Shown here: piece after piece, positions 1-8,653 of the stretch | Layout: each line of letters begins with the position of its first letter | Position numbering within the stretch: position 1 is the first letter of the stretch | DNA from: Bacilli bacterium | GTDB taxonomy: Bacteria; Bacillota_I; Bacilli_A; RFN20; CAG-449 | Direction of reading: 5' to 3' | Length of the DNA: 31,050 nt | Assembly (NCBI GenBank): GCA_900755065.1 | Contig: CAAEFC010000018.1 | Span: forward strand, 1 to 31,050 | Notes under the pieces: generated by a model | What the model was told of the DNA's origin: nothing | Databases searched by the model: none | What the model saw: the letters and a program-made list of their open reading frames with translations, nothing else | Translations under genes and position numbers: made by a program

Positions 1-40
1 AGCGCTAAAAAAGATTTCTGTCGCCTTCTTTTCGTTCATT
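1..40 (-). CDS. possible start of a divergent gene running off the left edge
   Basis: An ATG on the minus strand at position 40 opens a frame that stays open to the window edge and reads MNEKKATEIFFSA. It is divergent from rqcH and shares the upstream region 41-115 with it. There is no strong Shine-Dalgarno site (only CGGAA about 15 nt upstream), and 13 codons are too few to identify a product. The frame may be chance. Confidence 0.25.
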
Positions 41-63
41 CGCGCGCAAAAATTCCGTTTTTC

Positions 64-92
64 TTTTCATTTTCGGGATTCTCCGTTAAAAT
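64..92 (+). promoter_or_regulatory. putative sigma-A promoter of rqcH
   Basis: TTTTCA (64-69) and TAAAAT (87-92) are separated by 17 bp and lie just upstream of the rqcH Shine-Dalgarno site. Four and five of six bases match consensus. Assignment is by pattern only. Confidence 0.45.
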
Positions 93-115
93 AGAAGCGA
101 AAAAGAGGGATGATT

Positions 116-1708
116 ATGGCGATTTCCAATCACACGTTAAACCGGATTTACCTGCACTACAAAGACCGCCTCGAAGGCGCGAAGATCAGCAAGATCGTCA
201 AGATCTCCGCGTACGACTTTTCTTTCATTCTCTATTCGGGGAAGCAGGAGGCCCTGATCGTTTCCCTCGAACCGTTGCACCCTTACTTTCTGATTTCTTC
301 TTCGTATTTTCCGACCCTGAAAGAGAGCAATCTCTTCGTCGCGCATCTTCGGAAATACTTTGAAAACGGCACGATTCTCCGCGTCGAAAAGGTCAAAAAC
401 GACCGCATTCTCGTCCTAACGATCCGCAAAACCACGAATACGTTTCAGGTCATCACCCACAAACTGATCGTCGAACTGATTCCGCATCGGACCAACGCGA
501 TTATCGTCGATGAAAACGACGTGATCGTCTTTGCGATGAAAATGTCCGCCTCCCTCAGCGAAGACAGAGCCGTGATGAAAGGATTGCACTATCTCTATCC
601 GGAATCCGCCGACAAGGAAATCCGCGAAAACGACACGCTCGAAACGCTCAAAGGAAAGATCGGCGTTACCGCCTACAAAGATGTTCTCTACCGGATCGAA
701 AAAGAGGGGGAGACGCTGGATTCGATTTTAAAAGAGATTCTCCGGAGTCAGGACTATTACGTCTATAAGAACGACATTCTTTCCGTTCCTCTGCACAGTT
801 TCCCTTCCGAAAAGATCGCTTTGGAAGAGATTTCGGCGATTTACGAAAGAAAAGAAAGGGAAAAATACAAGAAGCAGCGTTTCGATCAAGTCTATCATCT
901 GGTCGATCACAAACTGAAAGGGCTGAAAAAGAAACTCGGAAATCTCGAAAAGGATTACGCCAAAAACGAGAAGAAAAAGGAATACGTCGAAATCGGAAAT
1001 CTTCTCTTCACCCACCGGGATCAATACCGGAAAGGCATGGACCGCCTGATCGTCGACGGACGTCCGATCGATCTGGACCCGAATCTCGATCTGAACGGAA
1101 ACGCAGAAGCCTATTTCAGACAGTACCGTAAGGGAAAAGTCGCGCTGATCGAACTTCGGAAACAACAGGAGATCACCCGCGAACGCATCGATTTCTTTGA
1201 AAACATCGCGAATCAACTTTCTTTCGCTTCGCCGGAGGACATGGAAGACATCGTGCTCGAACTGAAACGGGAAGGTTATATCCGGGAAAGCCGCCGGAAG
1301 AACGAGAAGAAAAAAGAGAGGACCTTTTCCCCTCATTTTCTCACTTACCGCGGATGTCGGATCGGCTTCGGCCTCAGCAGTTATCAGAACGACTATCTGA
1401 CCTTTACTCTGGCTAAAAAGGACGATCGCTTTCTCCATATCAAGGATTATCCGGGCGCGCACATCCTCGTTTTTTCTTCTTCGCCCGACGAAGACACGCT
1501 GCTCTTCGCCGGCGAACTCAGCCTTTTTCTTTCCGGAAAAGAAGAGGGCGAAGTCTACCTTTCAAAAAGAGGCGATCTACGCAAAATCCCTTCCCGAATC
1601 GGCAAGGTTCAGTTCGACCGCTACACGGTCGTTACGATCCATTCGATCCGCGAGGAAACGAAGCGATACCTTTCTCAGTTCTTTGAAGAGGGGTTCAGAC
1701 GGACGTAA
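116..1708 (+). CDS. rqcH: NFACT family protein, RqcH/Rqc2-like ribosome quality control factor
   Basis: The protein has the NFACT layout: an NFACT-N domain (about residues 1-200), a long charged coiled-coil region (about 240-400) and a C-terminal NFACT-R domain (about 415-525) with a 'QNDYLTF...KDDRFLHIKDYPGAHI' style core. The Asp-Arg pair needed for tRNA-dependent Ala tailing in B. subtilis RqcH is present at D96-R97 (in KNDRIL). Family members bind obstructed 50S subunits and add C-terminal alanine tails to stalled nascent chains; some were earlier described as fibronectin-binding proteins. I chose ATG 116 over ATG 110 because AGAGG (104-108) is 7 nt from 116 but only 1 nt from 110. At about 530 aa it is slightly shorter than B. 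subtilis RqcH. Its last 34 bp overlap the convergent lipoprotein gene. Confidence 0.93.
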   Translation: MAISNHTLNRIYLHYKDRLEGAKISKIVKISAYDFSFILYSGKQEALIVSLEPLHPYFLISSSYFPTLKESNLFVAHLRKYFENGTILRVEKVKNDRILVLTIRKTTNTFQVITHKLIVELIPHRTNAIIVDENDVIVFAMKMSASLSEDRAVMKGLHYLYPESADKEIRENDTLETLKGKIGVTAYKDVLYRIEKEGETLDSILKEILRSQDYYVYKNDILSVPLHSFPSEKIALEEISAIYERKEREKYKKQRFDQVYHLVDHKLKGLKKKLGNLEKDYAKNEKKKEYVEIGNLLFTHRDQYRKGMDRLIVDGRPIDLDPNLDLNGNAEAYFRQYRKGKVALIELRKQQEITRERIDFFENIANQLSFASPEDMEDIVLELKREGYIRESRRKNEKKKERTFSPHFLTYRGCRIGFGLSSYQNDYLTFTLAKKDDRFLHIKDYPGAHILVFSSSPDEDTLLFAGELSLFLSGKEEGEVYLSKRGDLRKIPSRIGKVQFDRYTVVTIHSIREETKRYLSQFFEEGFRRT

Positions 1709-2469
1709 GCGTCTACCAGAGGAAGATAGTTTTTCTTATCCCCGGCAGAAATCCTTTTCCCGTCTTTGACGATTTCCAGATCGTTCTTTTCAGCAGTCCG
1801 ATCCAGATAAATCGGATATCCGCTTTCCAATAAAGGTTTCAGATAATATGTCATTTCGGTAGGATCTTCCGTTTGGGTTGCGCGGTAGACGATTCCTTCG
1901 GAAAGATCATCCGAATATTCGAGAAAATCGCCGGAAGCATTGTACTCCGCATAGAGGATTTCCTCCTCGTCGGGCGAATACGTCCGGGCCGAAGGATCGA
2001 GATAGAGGTTTTCCGAGAAAAAACTCCGGCTGATGCTCGTCGTACCTAAGGCGTAACGGGCGACTTTGCCCTCGTCGACGATCAGAACCAACGGATAACT
2101 GACGAGATAAAAAATCTCGCCGTTGGCTTCGGTTACGGAAAAGTACGGCACATTGTCCGAAGAAATCTCGCCTAAAAGCGCCAGATCCGCATTGGGAACT
2201 TCGTCGATCGAAACCGCGTATACTTTCAGATACGTTTCCGAAAGAAATTCCGGAAAAAACGTCGTACTCACCCGATGACAGGCATAGCATTCCTCGGAAT
2301 ACAGATAAGCGACGAACGGCTTATCTCCTTCGCAAAGGTCGGAAAACGCTTCAAAAGTCGTCGCATGCAGGGCTTTTTCAATCGATCGTTCGACATAGAG
2401 GGTCCCCGCTTTTTTTCCGCAGGAAGACAAAAGAAGAGCGCCTAAAAGAAGAAACGTCCCGCGCTTCAT
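1675..2469 (-). CDS. lipoprotein with thioredoxin-like CxxC motif
   Basis: Residues 1-17 form a lipoprotein signal peptide with lipobox LSSC (C17), so the mature protein should be anchored on the outer face of the membrane. A thioredoxin-like domain follows, with the active-site motif C61-Y-A-C64 just after a predicted beta strand (FVAYLYSEE) and PYFSV further on, near the usual cis-proline position. The C-terminal third (about 170-264) matches no family I recognise. The likely role is extracytoplasmic thiol-disulfide exchange; the substrate is unknown. The start codon overlaps the trmL stop in an ATGA, with GGAGAG upstream, so translation is probably coupled. It is the last gene of the operon starting at ydbS, and its 3' end overlaps rqcH by 34 bp on the other strand. 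Confidence 0.8.
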   Translation of the reverse strand: MKRGTFLLLGALLLSSCGKKAGTLYVERSIEKALHATTFEAFSDLCEGDKPFVAYLYSEECYACHRVSTTFFPEFLSETYLKVYAVSIDEVPNADLALLGEISSDNVPYFSVTEANGEIFYLVSYPLVLIVDEGKVARYALGTTSISRSFFSENLYLDPSARTYSPDEEEILYAEYNASGDFLEYSDDLSEGIVYRATQTEDPTEMTYYLKPLLESGYPIYLDRTAEKNDLEIVKDGKRISAGDKKNYLPLVDAYVRLNPSSKN

Positions 2470-2984
2470 CTTTCTTCTCTCCTTAAAAAATCCTCGCCCT
2501 TGATGGTTTCAAACGTTGCTAACGAGTCAAAATCCTGCTGCCTCATCGCTTCGTAGCAGACGATCGCGACCGAATTGGCCAGATTCAGACTCCGGGCGTT
2601 GATCGCCATCGGAATTCGGAGCAGGCGATCCGGATTTTCTCTCAGAAGGGAATGCGGAATGCCCGTCGATTCTCTTCCGAACATCAGATAATAATCGTGC
2701 GCGCGCTTGGAAAAATCGAAATCCGCGTACGTCCTTGAAGAATACCGGGTGACGAAGTAAAGGTCAGCGCCCGGATTTTTATCGAGAAAATCCCCGTAAT
2801 CTTCGTATTGGACAAGATCGACTTCTCCGATGTAATCCATTCCGGCGCGGAGAAAACTCTTTTGGGATAAGTCGAATCCCAACGGTTTGATCAGGTGCAC
2901 TTTCGCGCCGATAGCCATCGCCGTCCGGACGATATTTCCGGTGTTCTGCGGAATTTCCGGCTGGTAAAGAACGATATGAAGCAT
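2466..2984 (-). CDS. trmL: tRNA (cytidine/uridine-34-2'-O)-methyltransferase TrmL
   Basis: This is a complete single-domain SPOUT (trefoil knot) methyltransferase of 172 aa, close to the usual TrmL length. The N-terminus LYQPEIPQNTGNIVRTAMA and the knot motifs LMFGRESTGIP and the C-terminal IPMAINARSLNLANSVAIV are the TrmL hallmarks. TrmL methylates the ribose at wobble position 34 of tRNA-Leu isoacceptors using S-adenosylmethionine. A clear Shine-Dalgarno site (AGAGGA) precedes the ATG. It lies 15 bp after the helical-repeat gene and overlaps the next gene by 4 bp. Confidence 0.95.
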   Translation of the reverse strand: MLHIVLYQPEIPQNTGNIVRTAMAIGAKVHLIKPLGFDLSQKSFLRAGMDYIGEVDLVQYEDYGDFLDKNPGADLYFVTRYSSRTYADFDFSKRAHDYYLMFGRESTGIPHSLLRENPDRLLRIPMAINARSLNLANSVAIVCYEAMRQQDFDSLATFETIKGEDFLRREER

Positions 2985-2999
2985 CTTTTTCCTCTTTTT

Positions 3000-4130
3000 C
3001 TATGAATATACGGGAATCGTTTTCTTCGCATCGCCGAAGGCAAAGGCCATTTCGCCCAAAGCGGTGAGCAGAATTTCCTCCCTTTCGATCTTAATATAAA
3101 ACTCTTTTTCCAATTTATCAATGCACTCATCGAATTTTTCCGTCGCTTTCAGCGCATCGCGCGTCTTTTCAAACAGAAAACCGACGGTCCGGTTGTACAG
3201 TTCTCCCCGTCGGATGCAATGATTCAACCCGATCAGTCCGATCAGATGCGCTTCAAAAGGACTCAGATTCGCGATCAGGAATTCGCCTTTATCCTCCGTT
3301 TTCCCGAACCGATCGGCCCGGTCGCGTTCCGGAAGCCAGAGATTCAGTTTGCCGACGATTTCTTTCGCTTCGGAAAGAAGAAATTCCTCGCGACCGGAAA
3401 AAGGCGCGGAGAATTCCGGCGCCAGAATCAGCCAGACCAGATACGGATTTTCCTTTTGAAGAATCTGATTCATCTGAAACGCATACGTCCGATTTCCTTC
3501 CGACAGATAGGATAAAAACACCGCCAGATGCACTTCTTTGGATAAAAAAGGGATTTTCAGATAGAGTTGCATCAGGTCGTCGTTCCGATCCGAAGACAGA
3601 TACAGAAAAGCCAGATGGCCGACGACGCGATGCCGGTCGAAAGCGTCGAGAATCACCATCGCTTTGCCGAAGGCTTCCGCCGAGCGGATGTCCTTTTTTT
3701 CGACCAGGTGCAGAAAAAGAAGATACCCCAGATCGAGAATCCGCTTCGAAAAGACGAACGAACCGAAAAAACCGTCCAGGCCGGCGAATTCCCCTTCCAG
3801 CATTTCTTTCACTTTCCGGGAATAAAATTCCTCTGCCCGTGCGAAGTCCGAAGTCAAAGTAAAATCGGCGATCCGGTAATCGACGTTTTCGGGATCGTCG
3901 AAAATCCGTTCGGCGATCCTCTCTTTCTTCTCCTCCCGGCTCAGACGGCGATCGTTCAGAATATTCTCCGTCGCGATTCTTTTCGCGCGCTCTTCTTCGT
4001 AACGCGCAAGGAAAGGCGAATCGGGAAGTTCCATCAGATTCTTCTCGAATGCGTGCAGTTCTTTCAGGGTAAAGCGTTCGATTCCCCTTTCGGTCAGATA
4101 GCGATAAAACAAGTCGGAAAACTTCACCAT
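3000..4130 (-). CDS. uncharacterised all-helical repeat (TPR-like) protein
   Basis: I do not recognise the family. The 376-residue protein has no signal peptide or membrane segment. It is rich in Leu, Glu, Phe and Lys, with successive amphipathic helices that suggest TPR- or SEL1-like solenoid repeats, for example around 125-165 (ILDLGYLLFLHLVEKKD), 165-215 and 320-370. It is probably a cytoplasmic scaffold. The start lies 1 nt after the ydbT stop codon (TGA-T-ATG) with only a weak Shine-Dalgarno site, so translation is probably coupled to ydbT. The setting between membrane PH-domain proteins and trmL does not define its role. Confidence 0.8.
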   Translation of the reverse strand: MVKFSDLFYRYLTERGIERFTLKELHAFEKNLMELPDSPFLARYEEERAKRIATENILNDRRLSREEKKERIAERIFDDPENVDYRIADFTLTSDFARAEEFYSRKVKEMLEGEFAGLDGFFGSFVFSKRILDLGYLLFLHLVEKKDIRSAEAFGKAMVILDAFDRHRVVGHLAFLYLSSDRNDDLMQLYLKIPFLSKEVHLAVFLSYLSEGNRTYAFQMNQILQKENPYLVWLILAPEFSAPFSGREEFLLSEAKEIVGKLNLWLPERDRADRFGKTEDKGEFLIANLSPFEAHLIGLIGLNHCIRRGELYNRTVGFLFEKTRDALKATEKFDECIDKLEKEFYIKIEREEILLTALGEMAFAFGDAKKTIPVYS

Positions 4131-4131
4131 A

Positions 4132-5640
4132 TCAGTCCGTCAGCAAGTTTAAAAGCGCTTCTCTGTCCCGTTCGTCGAGAATCTCGACTACCGCCCGATT
4201 CCGCATGGCGTTGCCCCGAAAATGAATCACGTACGAAGCAATCCCTCTTTTCTTTCGCATCGGCGTGGTGATGTCTTCGACGGCGATGATGTTCTTTCTG
4301 AGAAGAACCAGACAGGTTCGGAAAAATCCGCCGTGCCGGATCGTGATCTTATCGCCTTCGACGCAGAAACTTTCGTACCGGTATTTCAACGCGGCGTCGA
4401 TGAGAATCCACGCGGAAGCCAAGACGCTCAGACCGACGAAAACCGCGACGAAAATCGCCAGTGCGACGGATTCGTTCAACGCCAGACAGACGGCAAAAGG
4501 AACGGCTCCCGCCAGAAAAAGAGGCAGATTGAACAATAGAAACGGCCACGCGATGAGGGCGAAATAACTTTTCGCCTTTCTTTCTCGCTTTAAAGGGACA
4601 TACTCCGGCAGGATTTTCCGAATGTGCATTTCCGCTTCGCTCGCTTTGCAAAGCGGAAGAAACGGCGAATCCGACGTTCCTTTGCTCGCATTGTCTCCGT
4701 TTTCCGCGCCGTAACCGATCACTTCCAGATGAACCGAAACGTAACCGAACAACCGCATCAGAAGTCCCTGATGAATCCGAATGGCTTTGATGCGGCGGAT
4801 CTGAAAAGTATTGGCGTTTTTGACGAAAAGACCGTAATCGATTTCGATGTCTTCTCCCTTTTTAAAAATGCGGAAACGATAATAGGCCAAAAAAGGTTGC
4901 ACGAAGGAACAAACGGCCACGACCGCAACCGATGTTCCCGCCACGATGAAAATCCCGGCGAGAATTTCAGCCAATTCGCCTTCCGAAGCGGCAAAGTCTT
5001 TCGCCGCATTCCCGATCACGACGATCAGAACGGCGGCGAAGATCACGACGATTCCGGTAAGGATGACGACGCGGAGCAGGTTCAACAGCGAATACATTCC
5101 CTTTTTTCCCGACGTAAAAGTATAGAGATTTTCTTGGTCTTCCGGCGCAGGTTTCGCGACGACGGAAGGATCCGACGAATTCTGTCGCGCCTTGATCTCT
5201 TCCATCAGCGCATCGACCTTTTCGCTCGTTTCGATGATCATTACTTCGGCGGAAAAGGCGGTGTTGGTCGATCCCGAATCGACCAGAAGATAGGCCAGGC
5301 CGAACATCTGCTGGATCAGACCTCTCCGCTTGTTGATCGTATGGATCTTCCGATATTCCAGGAAGGACTTCTTTTTGAACAGCACCCCGCGCGTGCAGGT
5401 GATGCCGTCTTCCCTGATCTCATAACCGGAAGTCCGGTAGTAAAGATACGAATAAGCGACGCTGACAAGATAGGCGCCGATTCCGATGAACAGAAAGATC
5501 AAAGCGATCCGCCGGTCGAAAAGAATATTTTCCTCTGCGTCCGTCGGCATCGCCTCGAAAGAGGAAAGAAAGAGGATCAAAGGAAGGATCAGATTGACGA
5601 GCAGATGATAATAGAAATACTTCTTACTGAACCGATTCAT
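4132..5640 (-). CDS. ydbT: YdbT-like membrane protein with three bacterial PH (bPH2) domains
   Basis: The 502-residue protein alternates paired transmembrane segments (about 12-65, 185-250, 355-410) with three bPH2 (DUF304) domains at about 68-150, 250-345 and 410-500. The first has the typical ITCTRGVLFKKKSFLEYRKI strand pattern and the third has ITIRHGGFF. This layout matches YdbT of Bacillus, encoded next to YdbS. YdbS/YdbT have been linked to resistance to a two-peptide bacteriocin in other Bacillota, but their molecular role is unclear. The start overlaps the ydbS 3' end by 17 bp, with GAGG 9 nt upstream. Confidence 0.88.
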   Translation of the reverse strand: MNRFSKKYFYYHLLVNLILPLILFLSSFEAMPTDAEENILFDRRIALIFLFIGIGAYLVSVAYSYLYYRTSGYEIREDGITCTRGVLFKKKSFLEYRKIHTINKRRGLIQQMFGLAYLLVDSGSTNTAFSAEVMIIETSEKVDALMEEIKARQNSSDPSVVAKPAPEDQENLYTFTSGKKGMYSLLNLLRVVILTGIVVIFAAVLIVVIGNAAKDFAASEGELAEILAGIFIVAGTSVAVVAVCSFVQPFLAYYRFRIFKKGEDIEIDYGLFVKNANTFQIRRIKAIRIHQGLLMRLFGYVSVHLEVIGYGAENGDNASKGTSDSPFLPLCKASEAEMHIRKILPEYVPLKRERKAKSYFALIAWPFLLFNLPLFLAGAVPFAVCLALNESVALAIFVAVFVGLSVLASAWILIDAALKYRYESFCVEGDKITIRHGGFFRTCLVLLRKNIIAVEDITTPMRKKRGIASYVIHFRGNAMRNRAVVEILDERDREALLNLLTD

Positions 5641-6115
5641 CGTTCAATGCCTCGATTCGTTGGTTGAGCCTTTCTTCCAGATCCTCTACCATTTTTTTGG
5701 CGACGCTCTGTTCGAGTCCGTTGATCGTGAAATTGCTTCCCGCCGTGGAAATAATGACCTGATGCAGATGACAGATCATCATGACCGGTCCCTGAAACAG
5801 ATGAAGATCCTGTATCTGGCAGATCGGAACGACGATCCGACTCCGGAAAATGATGCCTTTGCGGATCAGAATGCGCTTTTCGTCATAGGCGTACGCATAA
5901 TACCGGTAACGCAGAACCGGCACTCCGATAGCGATCAGGGCGAACAAAACGAAAACGGCGCAACTGAGAGAAACGGCGAGAATCCGATAAGTGCTTTCGA
6001 CATTCACACAGACAAGCGCGCCGGCAACGGCCAGAACAATCAGAAAGAGGATTCCCCAAAACAGCCAGACGGTCCGGATCCGCTTGTCCAACTTCTTCAT
6101 TTTCAATTCTTCCAT
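5624..6115 (-). CDS. ydbS: YdbS-like membrane protein with one bPH2 domain
   Basis: The protein has two transmembrane helices (about residues 15-36 and 42-65) and then one bPH2 domain (about 70-150) with RILIRKGIIF and IPQN-like PICQIQDLHLFQGP motifs. The reading frame could start at 6145, but I chose ATG 6115 (163 aa) because an excellent Shine-Dalgarno site, AAGGAG, lies 6 nt upstream. It is the first gene of a minus-strand operon with ydbT, the helical-repeat gene, trmL and the lipoprotein gene. It has its own promoter between it and copA. It probably forms a complex with YdbT, as inferred from conserved pairing. Confidence 0.88.
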   Translation of the reverse strand: MEELKMKKLDKRIRTVWLFWGILFLIVLAVAGALVCVNVESTYRILAVSLSCAVFVLFALIAIGVPVLRYRYYAYAYDEKRILIRKGIIFRSRIVVPICQIQDLHLFQGPVMMICHLHQVIISTAGSNFTINGLEQSVAKKMVEDLEERLNQRIEALNDESVQ

Positions 6116-6154
6116 ATTTCTCCTTTCCGAAGATTCTCTTCGCATATTTCTTTC

Positions 6155-6182
6155 ATTATAAACGAAATGTACGCGAAATCAA
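6155..6182 (-). promoter_or_regulatory. promoter of the ydbS operon
   Basis: TTGATT (6177-6182) and TATAAT (6155-6160), read on the minus strand, are 16 bp apart, about 40 bp before the ydbS start. The -35 box overlaps the copA stop codon, so the two transcription units touch. Confidence 0.65.
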
Positions 6183-8653
6183 ACCGATTTATGCGCATCA
6201 TAGCCGGCGTTTCGTATGTTTTCGATCGCGCGATCGACCGATGTAAGATCATCGACGGTCAGGGTCGCTTTCCCGTCTTTCAGTGACACTTCGCAAGAAC
6301 GGACGCCTTCTGCGCGCAAGGCGGCCTCCTTGACGTGTTTCACGCAATGTTCGCACATCATTCCCTCTACATCGAGGACGGCTTTTTCTTCTTGTTTCAT
6401 TTTTTTCTCCTTTTCCCGATCGTCCTTCCGTTCCACCCGGAAGAAATTGATCGTCAATGCATTCAAAACGACGAATACGCTGGAAAAACTCATCGCCAGC
6501 GCGCCGATCATCGGATTCAGTTTCAGCCCGAAGGAATAATAGAAGATTCCCGAAGCGAGGACGACGCCGATGCAGTTGTAGAAAAACGCCCAGAACAGAT
6601 TTCCCTTGATCGTCCGAAGCACGCGCTTGCTCAAAGCGATGACGTTGACGACGTCGAGAAGGTCGTTCCGAAGCAAGACGATGTCGCTCGACTCCAACGT
6701 CACGTCGCTTCCTCCACCGATGGCGATGCCTAAATCGGCGCTGGCGAGAGCCAGAGCGTCGTTGACCCCGTCTCCGACCATGGCGACCAGATGCCTGTCG
6801 TCCGTTTTCAGCGATCGGATCACTTTCTGCTTATCCTCCGGAAGGACTTCGCTGATGACGTGATCGATGCCGACTTCCCCGGCGATGTTCTCGGCGACGA
6901 TCCGATTGTCGCCCGTCAGCATGATCACCTCGATTTTCTTTTCTCTGAGCCGGCGAACGGCCTCTTTGGACGACGGTTTGATTTCGTCTTTCACCAGAAT
7001 CGTTCCGACGACCTTGCCGTTCTTCACGGCGACCAAAGGCGTGCTGCCCGACAACGAAAACGAGTCCAGCCGGCGAAGCGTCTCTTCGTCGTCGATACCG
7101 TTGATTTCCAGTGTCCGGCGATTTCCCAGATAATACTCGTCCGGACCGATTTTGCCTCTCAGTCCGATTCCTTCCAACGATTCGTATTCATCGATCTCCA
7201 CGAGTTGTCCGCCCTGTTCCTGACAGTAGGCGACGATCGCTTTGGCCAACGGATGTTCGGACAGGTTTTCAAAGGAATAGACGATGTTCAGCATTTCTTT
7301 TTCTTCAAAACGGAAGTCGACGACTTTCGGCTTCCCCTCCGTGATCGTTCCGGTCTTGTCCAGAACCAACGTCCGGATCGAATGCGCTTTTTCCAGAATT
7401 TCCGCGTTTTTGATCAGCAATCCGTTTTCCGCGCCTTTACCCGTGCCGACCATGATGGCGACCGGCGTGGCTAAGCCCAATGCGCAGGGACAGGCGATTA
7501 CCAGCACGGAAATGCCCATGTTGAAACTCAGCGAAAAATCGCGGATGATGCACAGATGACAGACAAAGGTGATCAACGCGATCGCCATGATGCACGGAAC
7601 GAATATGCCGGAAATCTTGTCCGCAAGTTTGGAAATCGGCGCTTTGGAATTGCCGGCTTCTTCGACTAACGCGATGATGTGGTTGATCGAGGTGTCCTGC
7701 CCGACCTTGGTCGCTTTCAGTTTGATGTAACCGGCGTTATTGATCGTGGAACTGTACACCTCTTCGCCGACGGTTTTGAAAACCGGAATGCTCTCTCCGG
7801 TGATATTCGACTGATCGACCGAGCAGGACCCTTCGGCGATGATGCCATCCACGGGAATCTGATCGCCCTTTTTCACGATGACGATGTCGCCGAGTTTCAC
7901 TTCTTCGACCGGAACGATCTTTTCCGATCCGTTTTCTTCCACCGTCGCGGTCTTCGGCGCCAGATCCATCAACTTCGTTATCGCCCGGGTCGTCTTTTTC
8001 TTGGACAGACCTTCCAGATATTTTCCCAGACTGACCAGCGTCAGGATCATTCCCGCCGATTCAAAATAGAGGTTGGAATGGTAATCTTCCACCATCTCCA
8101 TGTTCCCCGTATGAAGACCGAAAGCCATCATCGCAATCGCATAGATTCCGTAAATCAGGGAAGCGCTGGCGCTTAAAGCGATCAGCGAATCCATATTCGG
8201 CGAAAGACGGATCAGTTTTTTAAATCCCGAGACGAAATACCGTCGGTAGAGAACGACGATCGGCAAAACGAGAACGAGTTGCGCGAGGGCGAAATACACG
8301 CCGTTCTCACGCCCTTCCAGAAAAGGCGGAAGCGGAAGCCCGACCATATGCCCCATCGCCACGTACATCAGCACCAGAAGAATCGCGAAAGAGACGATCA
8401 ACCGGATCAATTCGGAATCCTTTTTCTTTCCGGATTTTCTTTCCCCCTCTGAAAAAGCCCGGTAACCGGCATCGGATACCGCCTTTTTGATCGTAAGATC
8501 GTTGCATTGGTTTTCGTCGTAATCGACGCGCATCGAATTGCTCAGCAGATTGACTTCGACGCTTCTGACTCCGCTTACCTGACGAACCGCTTTTTCGACA
8601 TGCGCCTGACAGGCGGCGCAAGTCATTCCGCTAACGTCGTATTTCGCTTTCAT
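6179..8653 (-). CDS. copA: Cu(+)-exporting P1B-type ATPase CopA with N- and C-terminal HMA domains
   Basis: This is an 824-residue copper efflux ATPase. An N-terminal HMA domain carries GMTCAAC (C12, C15). The transmembrane metal site is C388-P-C390 and the phosphorylation motif is D432-KTGT. SEHPLA (465-470) and GDGVND (627-632) are present, and the helix 7/8 residues FYN and MSFSS fit Cu(I) specificity. Unusually, a second HMA domain with GMMCEHC (C767, C770) is fused after the last membrane helix, like an attached CopZ chaperone. The start is ATG 8653, with GGAGG 7 nt upstream; it overlaps the csoR stop in an ATGA. The frame extends upstream to 8959, but that part is the csoR sequence in another frame. 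Regulation is by CsoR at the shared promoter. Confidence 0.96.
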   Translation of the reverse strand: MKAKYDVSGMTCAACQAHVEKAVRQVSGVRSVEVNLLSNSMRVDYDENQCNDLTIKKAVSDAGYRAFSEGERKSGKKKDSELIRLIVSFAILLVLMYVAMGHMVGLPLPPFLEGRENGVYFALAQLVLVLPIVVLYRRYFVSGFKKLIRLSPNMDSLIALSASASLIYGIYAIAMMAFGLHTGNMEMVEDYHSNLYFESAGMILTLVSLGKYLEGLSKKKTTRAITKLMDLAPKTATVEENGSEKIVPVEEVKLGDIVIVKKGDQIPVDGIIAEGSCSVDQSNITGESIPVFKTVGEEVYSSTINNAGYIKLKATKVGQDTSINHIIALVEEAGNSKAPISKLADKISGIFVPCIMAIALITFVCHLCIIRDFSLSFNMGISVLVIACPCALGLATPVAIMVGTGKGAENGLLIKNAEILEKAHSIRTLVLDKTGTITEGKPKVVDFRFEEKEMLNIVYSFENLSEHPLAKAIVAYCQEQGGQLVEIDEYESLEGIGLRGKIGPDEYYLGNRRTLEINGIDDEETLRRLDSFSLSGSTPLVAVKNGKVVGTILVKDEIKPSSKEAVRRLREKKIEVIMLTGDNRIVAENIAGEVGIDHVISEVLPEDKQKVIRSLKTDDRHLVAMVGDGVNDALALASADLGIAIGGGSDVTLESSDIVLLRNDLLDVVNVIALSKRVLRTIKGNLFWAFFYNCIGVVLASGIFYYSFGLKLNPMIGALAMSFSSVFVVLNALTINFFRVERKDDREKEKKMKQEEKAVLDVEGMMCEHCVKHVKEAALRAEGVRSCEVSLKDGKATLTVDDLTSVDRAIENIRNAGYDAHKSV
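6398..6412 (-). promoter_or_regulatory. internal ribosome-binding site and start codon within copA
   Basis: On the minus strand, AAGGAG (6407-6412) is followed by six A residues and an in-frame ATG (6398-6400), which is codon 752 of copA. Starting here would yield a 73-residue protein consisting only of the C-terminal HMA domain, the size of a CopZ copper chaperone. The site falls in the charged linker between the last membrane helix and the HMA domain. The motif is visible; its use is inference. Confidence 0.55.

Noticed and set aside
728..1462. Long minus-strand ORF opposite rqcH
   Set aside because: It is a shadow of the coding strand: hydrophobic/Phe-rich composition, no ribosome site, and it lies fully inside a clear gene. 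Similar long shadows at 4624-5667, 11815-13401 and 18890-20089 were dropped for the same reason.
6398..6420. Programmed frameshifting at the A-rich run in copA
   Set aside because: The A run follows AAGGAG and could be slippery, but the frame continues intact into the HMA domain. Internal initiation explains the motif more simply.
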